Source: an uncultured Isosphaeraceae bacterium (GTDB taxonomy: Bacteria > Planctomycetota > Planctomycetia > Isosphaerales > Isosphaeraceae). Taken from it: DNA of 64,000 nucleotides. Shown piece by piece: positions 28,238 through 37,054 of this stretch. The DNA is taken from positions 124,001 through 188,000 of the forward strand of contig CAMFLR010000007.1 in NCBI GenBank assembly GCA_945957605.1, in the 5' to 3' direction. The number at the start of each line of letters is the position of its first letter. Within the stretch, counting starts at the first letter, position 1. A program made the translations under genes and the position numbers. The notes beneath the pieces are model-generated. The model had not been told where the DNA came from. It was given only the letters and a program-made list of their open reading frames with translations, and made no database searches.

Positions 28238-29047
28238 ATGGATCTCGAACTCAAAGGGCACGTCGCGTTGATTGTCGGTGGCGCCAGCGGAATTGGTCTG
28301 GCAGTGGCCCGTAAGTTCGCTCAGGAAGGCGCGAATGTTGCACTGTGGGATCGCAGCGAATCCACCGTTGAAGTCGCGCGCGAGCTTTGCGCTGAGTTTG
28401 GCGTTCAAACGTATGGACAGTCGGTCGACGTTACCGATGAACTCGCCGTTCGCGCCGCGAATGACGCGACGGAGCAGGGGCTTGGTCCGGTCGATCATCT
28501 CGTGCACGCCGCAGCAATTGGCTCGGGCAAGTTTGGCTTTCCGTTCACGAATCTCGCGCCCAGCGATTGGCCCCGGGTTCTACAAATCAACATCATGGGG
28601 ATGACGAACATCGCCCACGTCGTCGCGCCAAATATGAGCGAACGCAAGCGCGGCACAATGGTCTTCATCGCTTCAGTGGCCGGTCAAATCGGCTCGCAAA
28701 CCGACCCGCCCTACAGCGCCTCGAAAGCAGCGAACATCAACTTCGCACAATGCCTCGCAAAAGACCTCGCCGCCAACGGGATTCGCGTAAATACCGTTTG
28801 CCCCGGCATGGTGCAAACTCCGCTCAATCGGTCAGTCTGGCAAGCGTGGCACGACCAGGCCGACGCCGCCGATCGCCTGACTTACGACATCTGGGCCGAA
28901 CGCAAGATCAAATCGGTCGTACCACTCGGAAAGTGGCAAACGCCTGAATCGATTGCCGATATGATCGTCTTTCTCTCGTCGGCACGCACCGAGCACGTCA
29001 CCGGTCAAACAATCAACGTCGATGGCGGTTTCGTGATGCACTGGTGA
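28238..29047 (+). CDS. Short-chain dehydrogenase/reductase
   Basis: This is a 269-residue classical SDR with the cofactor loop VGGASGIG (13-20) and catalytic Ser146, Tyr159 and Lys163 (ASVAGQ...YSASK). The C-terminal GQTINVDGGFVMHW is typical of family members that oxidise sugars, polyols or acyl groups in the cytoplasm. No acidic residue directly identifies NAD or NADP preference, though WDRSES after the second strand suggests NAD. It sits just after a terminator and converges on the next gene with a gap of one base. The substrate is unknown. Confidence 0.9.
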   Translation: MDLELKGHVALIVGGASGIGLAVARKFAQEGANVALWDRSESTVEVARELCAEFGVQTYGQSVDVTDELAVRAANDATEQGLGPVDHLVHAAAIGSGKFGFPFTNLAPSDWPRVLQINIMGMTNIAHVVAPNMSERKRGTMVFIASVAGQIGSQTDPPYSASKAANINFAQCLAKDLAANGIRVNTVCPGMVQTPLNRSVWQAWHDQADAADRLTYDIWAERKIKSVVPLGKWQTPESIADMIVFLSSARTEHVTGQTINVDGGFVMHW

Positions 29048-29048
29048 T

Positions 29049-30503
29049 TCAAAACTCCGTCTCGTACTTTTGCGTTTCCTTGCGGCGAATCTCCGCCGTT
29101 TTGGTTTCCAGTACGGTCCAGATGTTGTTCACATTCACTGAGATCATCGCATCAGCCTGGCGGCGGAGCATCGTGGCGTTGGCTTCGATATCGTTGTAGT
29201 AGCCGTAGCCGGCGCCCGAATTCGCAGAGTTGGTGGCCTGGGTATATCTCTGGTTGGCGCGAGTTTGCATGTTCACGTTGCGCACACTTCGCAGAGCCGA
29301 CGAAACGAACGTGCCATATTCGAGCATGTCTTCATCAACGTTGAGAATCGGCAACCGATCGATCTGTAGCGCATAGCGATCGACCCAAACGCTCATATGG
29401 TAGCCCTGATTGCCCCTGGCCTTGGACCGGAGGTCGTCAATCATCCGGACGACCTCGTCGTAGTATTTCTTGCTCGCCTTCTCGGCGGTCAATTGTTTGT
29501 CAAACTGGCTCGGGTCGGGCGGTACTTCCTTGCCGTTGGGTACAGTGCTTGTGGGAATCGCAACGAATCCGGCCAGAAGTGGCAAGGAATTCAAGCCTAA
29601 CCGCCCCTCGAGCCGGACCGATTTCCCCACCACCGACATCCGCCACTCACGCATTTCCGGCAAACTGATTCCCTGTTCTTCGAGCGCTTCGAGAATGAGC
29701 TGCCGGCCGTATTGCCGAATCGGCGATGCATCGAGGGCGAAATCTGCCTGGAGCTTGGTGTCGACCGCGCTGTTGAAGTTGGCTACGAGGGTGATTCCTC
29801 GCAGGCTCGCCAGAATGTTTGCATACGCCTCAAGATCGACTTCCTTTTCTCGCAGCGAAACGCTATCGCGCAGTCGCGATTTCACTTGTGGAATCGCCAG
29901 CAGATTTGAAGTGTCGCAAGCCAGAACATAATGAGCGCGTGCTTCGTCTCTGAACGCATTTCCCAGGTAGGTCGACAGAGCAGCGGACTTGCGAGTATTG
30001 GTGGTACTCAACCACTGCGCCAGTTCCTGACGATTTGCCGGAAACATAATCGCCAAGGCCTGTGGCGCAATTGACGCCACATACGCATTTCGCGGCAAAT
30101 ACGCGGTTTCCACGCCTTCTACTGTGTCGACATAACCACCATCGAGCTTCGCAATCGACGCGACCGAGTTTTCCTGCGAACTCGACACCATTCCAATATC
30201 CCACGCCGACTTGAGTTGATTCGTCCAATCGACCTTGGATGCGAATACAAGCGTTCGTGCGTCGGTTGGAATGGCCAATCCTGCGCGAGTTTTGGCTTCC
30301 TGCTTTGCCGCCCATTCCTCCCGCCGGCCGATCACACTATCGAGAATCGGCTGCACATGAACGCGCACCACAACGTTCGCTGACGACGGAACGCGGCGAA
30401 TCAGATCATCGTCAGTTTGAGCCTGTGCAACCGCCACCGCTTGGAAAATGAGACCAAAAGCAGCCAGAATTCGCCTTATGTTCGATCGTTTAATCATGTT
30501 CAT
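29049..30503 (-). CDS. Secreted protein of unknown function
   Basis: The 484-residue protein starts with a signal peptide (MNMIKRSNIRRILAAFGLIF... ending VAQAQ). No known domain is recognised. It has alternating strands and helices, a DARTLVFASKVDW segment, many short hydrophobic beta-strands and a C-terminal Tyr/Asn/Ala-rich coiled region (about 410-484). It has very few cysteines. The ATG at 30503 has AGAG upstream; longer starts lack hydrophobic leaders. It may be a planctomycete-restricted periplasmic protein. It lies downstream of the YTV-like gene on the same strand, after a terminator. Confidence 0.65.
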   Translation of the reverse strand: MNMIKRSNIRRILAAFGLIFQAVAVAQAQTDDDLIRRVPSSANVVVRVHVQPILDSVIGRREEWAAKQEAKTRAGLAIPTDARTLVFASKVDWTNQLKSAWDIGMVSSSQENSVASIAKLDGGYVDTVEGVETAYLPRNAYVASIAPQALAIMFPANRQELAQWLSTTNTRKSAALSTYLGNAFRDEARAHYVLACDTSNLLAIPQVKSRLRDSVSLREKEVDLEAYANILASLRGITLVANFNSAVDTKLQADFALDASPIRQYGRQLILEALEEQGISLPEMREWRMSVVGKSVRLEGRLGLNSLPLLAGFVAIPTSTVPNGKEVPPDPSQFDKQLTAEKASKKYYDEVVRMIDDLRSKARGNQGYHMSVWVDRYALQIDRLPILNVDEDMLEYGTFVSSALRSVRNVNMQTRANQRYTQATNSANSGAGYGYYNDIEANATMLRRQADAMISVNVNNIWTVLETKTAEIRRKETQKYETEF

Positions 30504-30616
30504 GGCAACTCTCATTGAGCAAAACCTGTCACGATCGTGCGGAAGACAAGAACGAGTTTCCATCAGACCGATTCACATTGTCGTGAGCAAGCACAAAGTG
30601 CGGAATGACCAAAAAG

Positions 30617-30649
30617 AAAAGACCCCCGAGTAAAACTCAGGGGTCTTTC
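30617..30649 (-). terminator. Terminator of the YTV-like gene
   Basis: The stem GAAAGACCCC..GAG with CTC.GGGGTCTTT (one bulged base) and loop TTTTA is followed on the minus strand by TCTTTTTGG. It lies about 30 bases downstream of the YTV-like gene stop. Confidence 0.8.
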
Positions 30650-30679
30650 GTTTGGAACGCGAATTCCGCGAAGAGCCAA

Positions 30680-31813
30680 TTAGCTCTGTGGCGAGGCCTG
30701 GCCCGAGGCGACCTGGCTCGTCGGCGCGGCGGCCGGAACCCAAACGGTCTGCGTGCAGGCAACCTGGCGCGTCACCTGGCGAGGAACGCAACGGGTGACG
30801 TTGACGGGAACCTGTTCCTGAACCATCACCGGCACCTTGCGCGTGCAAGTTTCGGTGACTTGCCGGCACTTCATCTGGTAGATGGTCACGGGAACCTGCT
30901 CGGTCACGGTGTGCGGCACCTGGCGGGTGCAGGTCTGCGCCACAACCTTCGGCGTCACCACGCACTCGTAAACGGTGCGCTGCTGCGGCACCATTTCGCA
31001 GGTCGTCACGGGAACCTGAATGTTCTTCTGTTCCGGGACCATCCGGGTAACCTGCACGGGCACCTGGCGGGTCTGGCGTTCGGGAACGCACAGGACGCTC
31101 TGCACCGGCACCTGGCGAGTCTTCGTGACGGGCACCTGGCGGGCGACGTTAACCGTCCGCACAACCTGGCGCGGCACGCGAACCGTGCTTTGGGCACTCG
31201 CGGCGGCACCCTGGCCGCTCGGCGCGGGGGCGTCTTCCCAAACCGTTTCGCAAACCTGGCGCGACTCGTTCACGGTTTCGCATTCGGTATAGCACTCGGT
31301 GCGATAGCTCGTCTGCGGAACCTGCTTCATCACGGTGTAGCACTGCGTCTGCATCACCGTGTCGACGACCGGCTTGCAAACCGTCACCACGCGATCCTGC
31401 ATCACGGTCTTCGGCTGGGGCACCATCACCGTCACCGTCTTCGGCACGCGGGTGTACTCGCACACCGTCCGGTTCACAGTGAACGTTTCGGTGGTGAATT
31501 CGGTGCGGCAGCGAGTCTGCGTGACGGTCACAGGTACGCGATCGACCACCGTACGAGTCGCCGGCACCTGTTCGGTCTTCCAGTCGGTCCGGCAACGGTT
31601 CTGCATCACGGTTTCGGTAACACGATCAAACACCGTGTCGACGACCGTTTTGTAGGTCGTCACCTGCTGCGGCACAAGCGCCGGGGCACATGCCGGTGTG
31701 GGGGCCGGGCAGGTCGGCTTGTGACACACATGGCAGGCTTCGGCGCTAACCGCCCAGCCCATACCCAGCGACGCAATTGCCGCACCAATCATGAAACGCT
31801 GTACACTACGCAT
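30680..31813 (-). CDS. Secreted Val/Thr/Cys-rich repeat protein (YTV-like)
   Basis: The 377-residue protein has a signal peptide (1-24, VSA-EA). Almost the whole mature part is degenerate repeats of about 14-20 residues with phrases such as VPVTVTQTRC, RQVPVTKTRQVPV, RVPRQVVRTV and KVPVMVQEQVPV. Cysteines recur about once per repeat. An Ala/Gly/Ser linker near 190-205 splits it in two. The pattern matches the planctomycete YTV family, thought to be secreted envelope proteins, possibly disulfide-crosslinked. A short Cys-rich segment (CHVCHKPTC) follows the signal peptide. GAGGAAAACGG lies before the ATG. The repeats leave long open frames on the other strand, which are artefacts. Confidence 0.8.
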   Translation of the reverse strand: MRSVQRFMIGAAIASLGMGWAVSAEACHVCHKPTCPAPTPACAPALVPQQVTTYKTVVDTVFDRVTETVMQNRCRTDWKTEQVPATRTVVDRVPVTVTQTRCRTEFTTETFTVNRTVCEYTRVPKTVTVMVPQPKTVMQDRVVTVCKPVVDTVMQTQCYTVMKQVPQTSYRTECYTECETVNESRQVCETVWEDAPAPSGQGAAASAQSTVRVPRQVVRTVNVARQVPVTKTRQVPVQSVLCVPERQTRQVPVQVTRMVPEQKNIQVPVTTCEMVPQQRTVYECVVTPKVVAQTCTRQVPHTVTEQVPVTIYQMKCRQVTETCTRKVPVMVQEQVPVNVTRCVPRQVTRQVACTQTVWVPAAAPTSQVASGQASPQS

Positions 31814-31887
31814 GGCGATCCGTTTTCCTCAACGAGGTCCATCAAGAGAGTGGGTCTACCTCTAATGGGTGCGACCGTAACCGACCT

Positions 31888-31915
31888 AGCATACGCGTTA
31901 AACTCGGCGCATCAA
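31888..31915 (-). promoter_or_regulatory. Candidate promoter of the YTV-like gene
   Basis: Minus-strand TTGATG (31910-31915) and TATGCT (31888-31893) are spaced by 16 bases. They lie about 75 bases before the ATG of the YTV-like gene. The -10 is imperfect. Confidence 0.35.
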
Positions 31916-32026
31916 TCCCTTCATCCCCAAATCTCCTAATCAGACATCCGGGAACGGCCGGTATTTTCTTCGCCAACGCAAGAAGTTACGTCATTCTACC
32001 TAAACTGTGACTTGAAATGACCGGCG

Positions 32027-32977
32027 TTATCGTGCTCGCGCCCGCGCCAAGCGAAAGCCCAACCCTGATCCCCGATCGTCGACATTCCCCCACGCCCGAG
32101 AAGTCGCCACGCAAAGGGACGCCGGATTATGCCAGCAACCACCGCGGTACGAGCGCTTCGCGGAGTTGGGCGACTCTTCGGGATCGACACCGCCTCCAGG
32201 AGTTGCAAGGTATCCATCGCGACACCACTCCCAGACATTGCCATGCATGTCACAAAGTCCCCAGGCATTCGCGGGGTATTTTCCCGCGGCAGTTGTCTCG
32301 TGAAGATTGGGGCCGGGAGGCGTCGCTTTCGAGCCGTCGAAGTTCGCTTGCTCGCTGGTCATCGTGTCAGCAAATTCTGTCTTCGTCGTCGTTCCTGCGC
32401 GGCACGCAAACTCCCATTCCGCCTCAGTCGGCAGGCGATAAATCCAGCCTACTTCCAATCGCCCCGCTTCGCGTTCGCTCGTCGTTAGCTTCTGGCAAAA
32501 CTCCTCAGCTTCGGTATGGCTCACGAAGTAAATCGGGTGATTGGAGCCTTCGCCCACATGGTCGCGCATCGTGCCATCACCCACCGGACGCGGCTGATCA
32601 GGGTCTTTCGCGCGTTGCTCACGTAACGACAACCCCGTCACCCGCATCCACTGCGCCTGAGTTACTTCGAATTTCCCCAACCAGTAACCGTGCGTGAGTT
32701 CGACGTCCACCAAACTTCGAGCAGGCCCCATTCGGTACTTTCCAGGCGGACACCAGCAGAATTTCATGTTGAGCGCGTTGTCATCCCGTTCTCGCCCCGC
32801 ACGGGCAGACTCGGTCGGATCGATCTCCATCAAGGGCCCGACGGCCACCGATTGCTTCACGCTTGGTTGGACGGTAGCGACTTCTCTCGTCTGCTTGCGC
32901 GACAGGATTGTGATCGCAACGATTCCAATCGCCGCACCAATCACCGCGAACTGAACCCAGCGATTTATTAGAGGCAT
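32027..32977 (-). CDS. Formylglycine-generating-enzyme-like (SUMF1) membrane-anchored protein
   Basis: The 316-residue protein has an N-terminal transmembrane or signal anchor (about 10-26) and then a full FGE-sulfatase fold: MKFCWCPPGKYRMG, GYWLGKFEVTQAQWMRVTG, YRLPTEAEWEFACRAGT, LCDMHGNVWEWCRDGY and YRGGCWHN..LC..T.R. In true FGEs two cysteines in the last block bind copper and oxidise a sulfatase cysteine to formylglycine. Here that block is GGCWHN, so the classical site is not preserved and the protein may have another role, as many planctomycete paralogs do. The ATG at 32977 is preferred over a GTG at 32989; both have weak ribosome sites. Confidence 0.85.
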   Translation of the reverse strand: MPLINRWVQFAVIGAAIGIVAITILSRKQTREVATVQPSVKQSVAVGPLMEIDPTESARAGRERDDNALNMKFCWCPPGKYRMGPARSLVDVELTHGYWLGKFEVTQAQWMRVTGLSLREQRAKDPDQPRPVGDGTMRDHVGEGSNHPIYFVSHTEAEEFCQKLTTSEREAGRLEVGWIYRLPTEAEWEFACRAGTTTKTEFADTMTSEQANFDGSKATPPGPNLHETTAAGKYPANAWGLCDMHGNVWEWCRDGYLATPGGGVDPEESPNSAKRSYRGGCWHNPASLCVATSRAWGNVDDRGSGLGFRLARARAR

Positions 32978-33180
32978 CGGTTCGCTCACTTCATAAGCGA
33001 ATGATCAAGGCCGGAATTTCTTGACGTCGTCATGGTAGCCTGCATCTGTGGCATATGCCGCATTCGCGCGAAATTCATCGATTTATCAAGCATGCGCGAG
33101 TAGGAATCGGCATAATATTCATCCCTCTCAATTGTATCTAGCCTCCGTTTCATCCTTCCGCCCTGCAGGAACTGCAATTC

Positions 33181-34596
33181 ATGTTTATCCGCCGATGCTA
33201 TTTGCGATTGAGTATTGCCTTGTTCGCGCTCGCGACGATTGCCGGGCCTGCGCGGGCAGACGATCCTTTTCTTGTGAAGCCCTATGTGCAGATTGGCGAG
33301 AAGCCGACCTCGAGCCAAATGCAAGTGCTCTGGCATGCGGCCGATGCAGATGAAGACTGGCAGCTCGAACGTCAGGCGAAGGATGGATCCTGGAAGCGCG
33401 AAGCGGCTCCAACCATGCGTCGGGTGGCGGTTTCGGGAATCGCCCCGCACCGCGTCTATCAGGCAACCCTTACCGATCTGACGGCGGGCGAAAAAGTCGC
33501 CTATCGCGTGCTCGCAGCCGGAAAACCCCTCTTTTCCGGTGAAACTCAGGGCCTCAAGACAGCCAATCAATCAAGTCGCTATGTCATTATGGGTGATTGT
33601 GGCGCGGGTTCGAACGAACAAAAGCCAATCGCGAGGCGCATCTTCGAATCGAAGCCCGACATGGTCGTGATTACGGGCGATATCGTTTACAGCTCCGGTC
33701 GGATTTCAGAATACCGCGACCGTTTCTGGCCGATCTACAACGCCGACACCCCAAGCGATCGTGGCGCTCCGCTCATCCGTTCGATTCCCTTTGTCGGCGC
33801 TCCCGGCAACCACGACACCGAGTCGCGTGACCTCGATCGTTTTCCCGACGCGCTCGCCTACTTCCTCTACTGGAACCAGCCGCGCAACGGTCCTGCCGGG
33901 CGCGTAGGTGGACCGTTTTTTCCGACCTTGAAAGGCTCGGAGACGAATCAAAAAGCGTTTCTGTCAGCCGCTGGGTCAGCATTTCCAAATATGGCGAATT
34001 TTTCGTTTGATGTCGCCAACGTGCACTGGACGATCCTCGACTCGAACTCGTACACCGACTGGACGAGCGACGAATTGAAGAACTGGGTCGCGGCCGACCT
34101 CGCTGCGGCAAAATCTGCCGATTGGCGATTCGTCGCCTTCCACCACCCTGGCTTCAATTCATCGAAAGCGCACTTCGAGCAACAGCACATGCGTTTGCTC
34201 GCGCCGATCTTTGAAGCGGGCAAAGTCGATGTTGTTTACGCCGGTCACGTCCACAACTACCAGCGGTCGTTCCCTTTGACATTCGTTCCCGACGCTCAAG
34301 GAAAGGTCGCCCCGCGAGGCCGATTGGTCGCAGGGAAATGGAACCTCGATAAGACTTTTGACGGCAAGTCCGACACCACGCCCAACGGCGTGATCTATCT
34401 CGTCACGGGCGCAGGCGGCCAGAAGCTCTACAATCCCGAGCAGCAGGACGATCGGCCAAGCTGGCAAGAATTCACAACAAAGTTCATCTCAAAAGTGCAT
34501 TCGTTCACACTGACCGACATCGATGCCAAAACCGCCACAATTCGTCAACTCACAGCCGACGGCACGGAGCTCGATCGAATCGTGATTACAAAATGA
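33181..34596 (+). CDS. Secreted purple-acid-phosphatase-like metallophosphoesterase
   Basis: The 471-residue protein has a signal peptide (1-26, ARA-DD). An N-terminal fibronectin-type fold is about 30-125. The metallophosphoesterase domain shows all five blocks: GDCG (138-141), GDIVY (166-170), GNHD (209-212), HHPGF and GHVHNYQR. These ligate a two-metal centre, and the enzyme would hydrolyse phosphomonoesters or diesters in the periplasm. AGGA lies about ten bases before the ATG. It stands alone, with divergent and convergent neighbours. The substrate is not evident. Confidence 0.9.
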   Translation: MFIRRCYLRLSIALFALATIAGPARADDPFLVKPYVQIGEKPTSSQMQVLWHAADADEDWQLERQAKDGSWKREAAPTMRRVAVSGIAPHRVYQATLTDLTAGEKVAYRVLAAGKPLFSGETQGLKTANQSSRYVIMGDCGAGSNEQKPIARRIFESKPDMVVITGDIVYSSGRISEYRDRFWPIYNADTPSDRGAPLIRSIPFVGAPGNHDTESRDLDRFPDALAYFLYWNQPRNGPAGRVGGPFFPTLKGSETNQKAFLSAAGSAFPNMANFSFDVANVHWTILDSNSYTDWTSDELKNWVAADLAAAKSADWRFVAFHHPGFNSSKAHFEQQHMRLLAPIFEAGKVDVVYAGHVHNYQRSFPLTFVPDAQGKVAPRGRLVAGKWNLDKTFDGKSDTTPNGVIYLVTGAGGQKLYNPEQQDDRPSWQEFTTKFISKVHSFTLTDIDAKTATIRQLTADGTELDRIVITK

Positions 34597-34614
34597 ATTG
34601 ACAACCGAAATGCA

Positions 34615-34646
34615 ACCGCGCCAGGGCGACTATGTCCTGGCGTGGT
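34615..34646 (+). terminator. Hairpin after the metallophosphoesterase gene
   Basis: An 11-bp stem (ACCGCGCCAGG with CCTGGCGTGGT, one G-T pair) and a 10-base loop start 18 bases after the stop. There is no U-tract, so it may be a U-less terminator or an RNA-stabilising 3' end. Confidence 0.4.
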
Positions 34647-34798
34647 CGCGATCTGATCAACGGCGGTCTGCTTCAAGCGAAGCGTTTTCACGTCACGTTT
34701 CTGCTTCGTGAAAAGCTCGTTGTGCTAAGAAACGTACCTCGAATGCATCCGCGTCGAGTTCAGCTTGGGGCAGAGGAGTATTCGACGGCTCTGCCAAT

Positions 34799-36451
34799 TC
34801 ATGGAGTCAAAACAGAACTTGTTCCAGATCGTTGGTTGTTCGGATTGGCGTTCTCATTTCCCGACAATGGCTTCGAGTCCGCCGGCAGTTTTCCGTGCGG
34901 AAGGCGAACTCGGTCGGTAACTTTCACGAAGTCGAGTGGACGTTCGGAGAAGGAATAGTAACTCTCTTCAGGCAACATCGGCGATTTCGTACCGAAGAGT
35001 ATGTTAAAAACAGCGCGAAACGTGTTCACGGGAGTAATCGTCTGATTCAGGCCGTCGTATCGGTGTCCCGGAATATAGTAAGCATTAAGAATGCTCATGC
35101 GTTCGTGGTGATCGGTCGCGTCGACGTTCATGACGTCAAAATGCAATCCCGAGCCGTGGTCGGATTGAAGCATGATGACCGGCGGTTTGGCCGAGTTAGC
35201 GAGAATCTCGTCAATCACCTTGTCGACTCGGCTGATCAGATACGCGGCCTGCGCACGATAGCCCTTAACATAGGTTGCCTCGTCGCCGTAGTACCGGAGA
35301 TAAATATCGCCATCGCTCTGGCGATAGGGAATCTGGTGCGGACTAACGTCCTCGCCGTTCTCGCCGAAGACAAACGGCGGGTGAGGAGACACCATGTGTG
35401 CGAAAACAAACTTCGGCCCCGGCATTTTTGCCACGAGCGGCAGCTTGCTCAGCGTGAAATTGGTCCGCATCCGAAAGGCGGAATACTCGTCGCCCTGCTC
35501 CTGGCTGGCGAAGAATCGCAAGACCGAATTCGACACGATCAGACGATGAAATTCGCTTGAGTACGAGTAGGGTGAGAGGTAGAGATCAACCGCCGGTTGG
35601 TCCGTAGGGTCGTAGCCGGTCGAAAACGTGATGAGACGGTATCCCAGCGGTTTCAAAGACTTGTACGCTGCATTATTTGTGAAATAGCCGGGAGTAATCT
35701 GCTCCCACGCGCCTCCCGTTTCTTGTCGCCGGTGATAGACGCCATTGAGCGACGAAGATAGAGAGAGCATCGTCCCGCAATAGTTTGAAGTGCTCTCACG
35801 GGCGATATAAAAACCGCGTTTCTCAAGGCTCTTGAGAAACGGTTCGAGGTCGTAATTGAAGTTTTCCTTGAGCACATCTGCGCGAGCAAAGGCGTCGAGA
35901 ATGATGTAGTAAATGTCGGGGCGATCGTCGGTCTGGGGAAGTTCGGCGATCGCTGGAGGCGACGGCGCGTTTTCCGACGTCGTCAATTTCGGTTTGCTTT
36001 GGGCGAGAGTGATCAAAGGAAGAGTGACCAGAATCATCGAAAACAGGTTGAGAAAAGACGTCATTCGTTTGCGATCGGGGATTGCTCGCTCTAGGAAATA
36101 TCCCGCGGTGAAGTAGAGCGCGACTCCTGGAATGCACGCCCAAACACTTTCGCCCGACGGTGTGTATCGGACCCAAAAGGAAGTAATATAAATGATGATT
36201 TCTGTCGCAATTCCCGGCAGATAGTCAATCGTGTAAAAGGTGATGATCGCGACGAGAGTCCAGTAACCCGCGCGATCCGGGTCTTTGAACAGAAATCGGT
36301 GGATCAGCCAGACCAAGGTGACCACCGCCAAAACGATGAGCGACGGTAAGACAACTTCGCTTGCGGCAACCTCTTGAGCATTACGAGCGTAAAGCGAAAA
36401 CAGCGGGGCCAATGCAAAAAAGAAGGGGAAAATCACAGGCTTTTCGCTCAT
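34799..36451 (-). CDS. Membrane protein with sulfatase/alkaline-phosphatase-fold domain
   Basis: The 550-residue protein has about five transmembrane helices in the first 170 residues and then an extracytoplasmic domain. That domain opens DIYYIILDAFARADVL, has a STSNYCGTMLSLSSSLNGVYH segment, FVFAHMVSPHPPFVF and MLQSDHGSGL, the metal-binding pattern of the sulfatase/phosphoglycerol-transferase superfamily. By analogy with LTA-synthase and EptA-type enzymes it may transfer phosphoglycerol or phosphoethanolamine, or release or add a group on surface glycans. The exact nucleophile is uncertain. The ATG at 36451 is chosen for GGAG upstream and because it begins the first membrane helix. It lies 600 bases downstream of the sulfotransferase operon on the same strand. 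Confidence 0.8.
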   Translation of the reverse strand: MSEKPVIFPFFFALAPLFSLYARNAQEVAASEVVLPSLIVLAVVTLVWLIHRFLFKDPDRAGYWTLVAIITFYTIDYLPGIATEIIIYITSFWVRYTPSGESVWACIPGVALYFTAGYFLERAIPDRKRMTSFLNLFSMILVTLPLITLAQSKPKLTTSENAPSPPAIAELPQTDDRPDIYYIILDAFARADVLKENFNYDLEPFLKSLEKRGFYIARESTSNYCGTMLSLSSSLNGVYHRRQETGGAWEQITPGYFTNNAAYKSLKPLGYRLITFSTGYDPTDQPAVDLYLSPYSYSSEFHRLIVSNSVLRFFASQEQGDEYSAFRMRTNFTLSKLPLVAKMPGPKFVFAHMVSPHPPFVFGENGEDVSPHQIPYRQSDGDIYLRYYGDEATYVKGYRAQAAYLISRVDKVIDEILANSAKPPVIMLQSDHGSGLHFDVMNVDATDHHERMSILNAYYIPGHRYDGLNQTITPVNTFRAVFNILFGTKSPMLPEESYYSFSERPLDFVKVTDRVRLPHGKLPADSKPLSGNENANPNNQRSGTSSVLTP

Positions 36452-37054
36452 CGTTGCTCGCTCCGCTCCATACCATTCCGCGAACCATGCAGTCGCGTTT
36501 ATCGAACCAAAAAGCGACGAAACTCGAAGCGATTCTGAAACGCCATCAGACGCCACGCTGGGATTGGTCGTAACTCCGTCCCAGGGCGCACGCCGACCCA
36601 GGTACCCGAGCGGGTATCTCTACGCGTCGGTTTGACGGTTAAACCCTGACGGCCAATGGCCCCAATGCATTCATGCCTTGGATGTCGCATGAATTCGGGA
36701 TCATAATTCTGAATTGGCGTCAAAACTGATCGGCTTGGCCCAAGTCTTCTCGTCTAGATTCCCGAGCGGCGTCTTTGAATGAACGTTAAGCATAACCCGT
36801 GATCGAGTTGTGGCATCGCGGTTGTTGCGAACGCGTTGCGTGGCTGGGGCTTCACGTGATTATTTCACGCTACAGGTAGCTCGGCAGAAAGACGCCTGTA
36901 CCCATTCGGGCTTCACGAATGGGAGAGCTTCGTCCGTGCTCTCGAGTGGGACCGAGCCGAGCTTTGTATGCGGACATAGCGCAGCGAACACCTCTCTCAA
37001 TAGAAGAGGTGCTTAGTAATGTGTATGTCTTTGCGTACTGCGATTCGTCGGCAG
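36452..37054. other. Gene-free region with dense inverted repeats
   Basis: These 603 bases separate the sulfotransferase gene and the membrane sulfatase-fold gene, both on the minus strand. No frame of believable coding character is present. A hairpin ATTCATGC/GCATGAAT lies near 36669-36694. The right part, 36855-37011, is exceptionally rich in exact stems and is listed separately. Confidence 0.6.
36855..37011. ncRNA. Candidate structured RNA with pseudoknot topology
   Basis: Perfect helices read on the plus strand are: CGTGA/TCACG (855-859 and 865-869, counted from 36000), TACAGG/CCTGTA (871-876 and 895-900), AGCTCGGC/GCCGAGCT (878-885 and 956-963), CCCATTCG/CGAATGGG (901-908 and 916-923), AGAGC/GCTCT (924-928 and 938-942), TGCG/CGCA (969-972 and 980-983), and CACCTCT/AGAGGTG (989-995 and 37005-37011). 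The second and third helices cross, giving a pseudoknot or two mutually exclusive folds. The third helix encloses two hairpins that abut with no gap. No known RNA family is recognised. Either strand could be transcribed. It is not coding. Confidence 0.45.

Noticed and set aside
30605-31939. Long plus-strand frame of 444 codons rich in His, Arg and Leu
   Set aside because: It is antisense to the YTV-like repeat gene, has no ribosome site, and its repetitive composition follows from the repeats on the other strand.
36855-37011. Known ribozyme or riboswitch (HDV-like, RNase P, tmRNA, group II domain V)
   Set aside because: The crossing of two helices is reminiscent of HDV-like ribozymes, but the P3 hairpin is missing and there are two hairpins in the place of P4. 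None of the conserved sequence blocks of the other RNAs is present.
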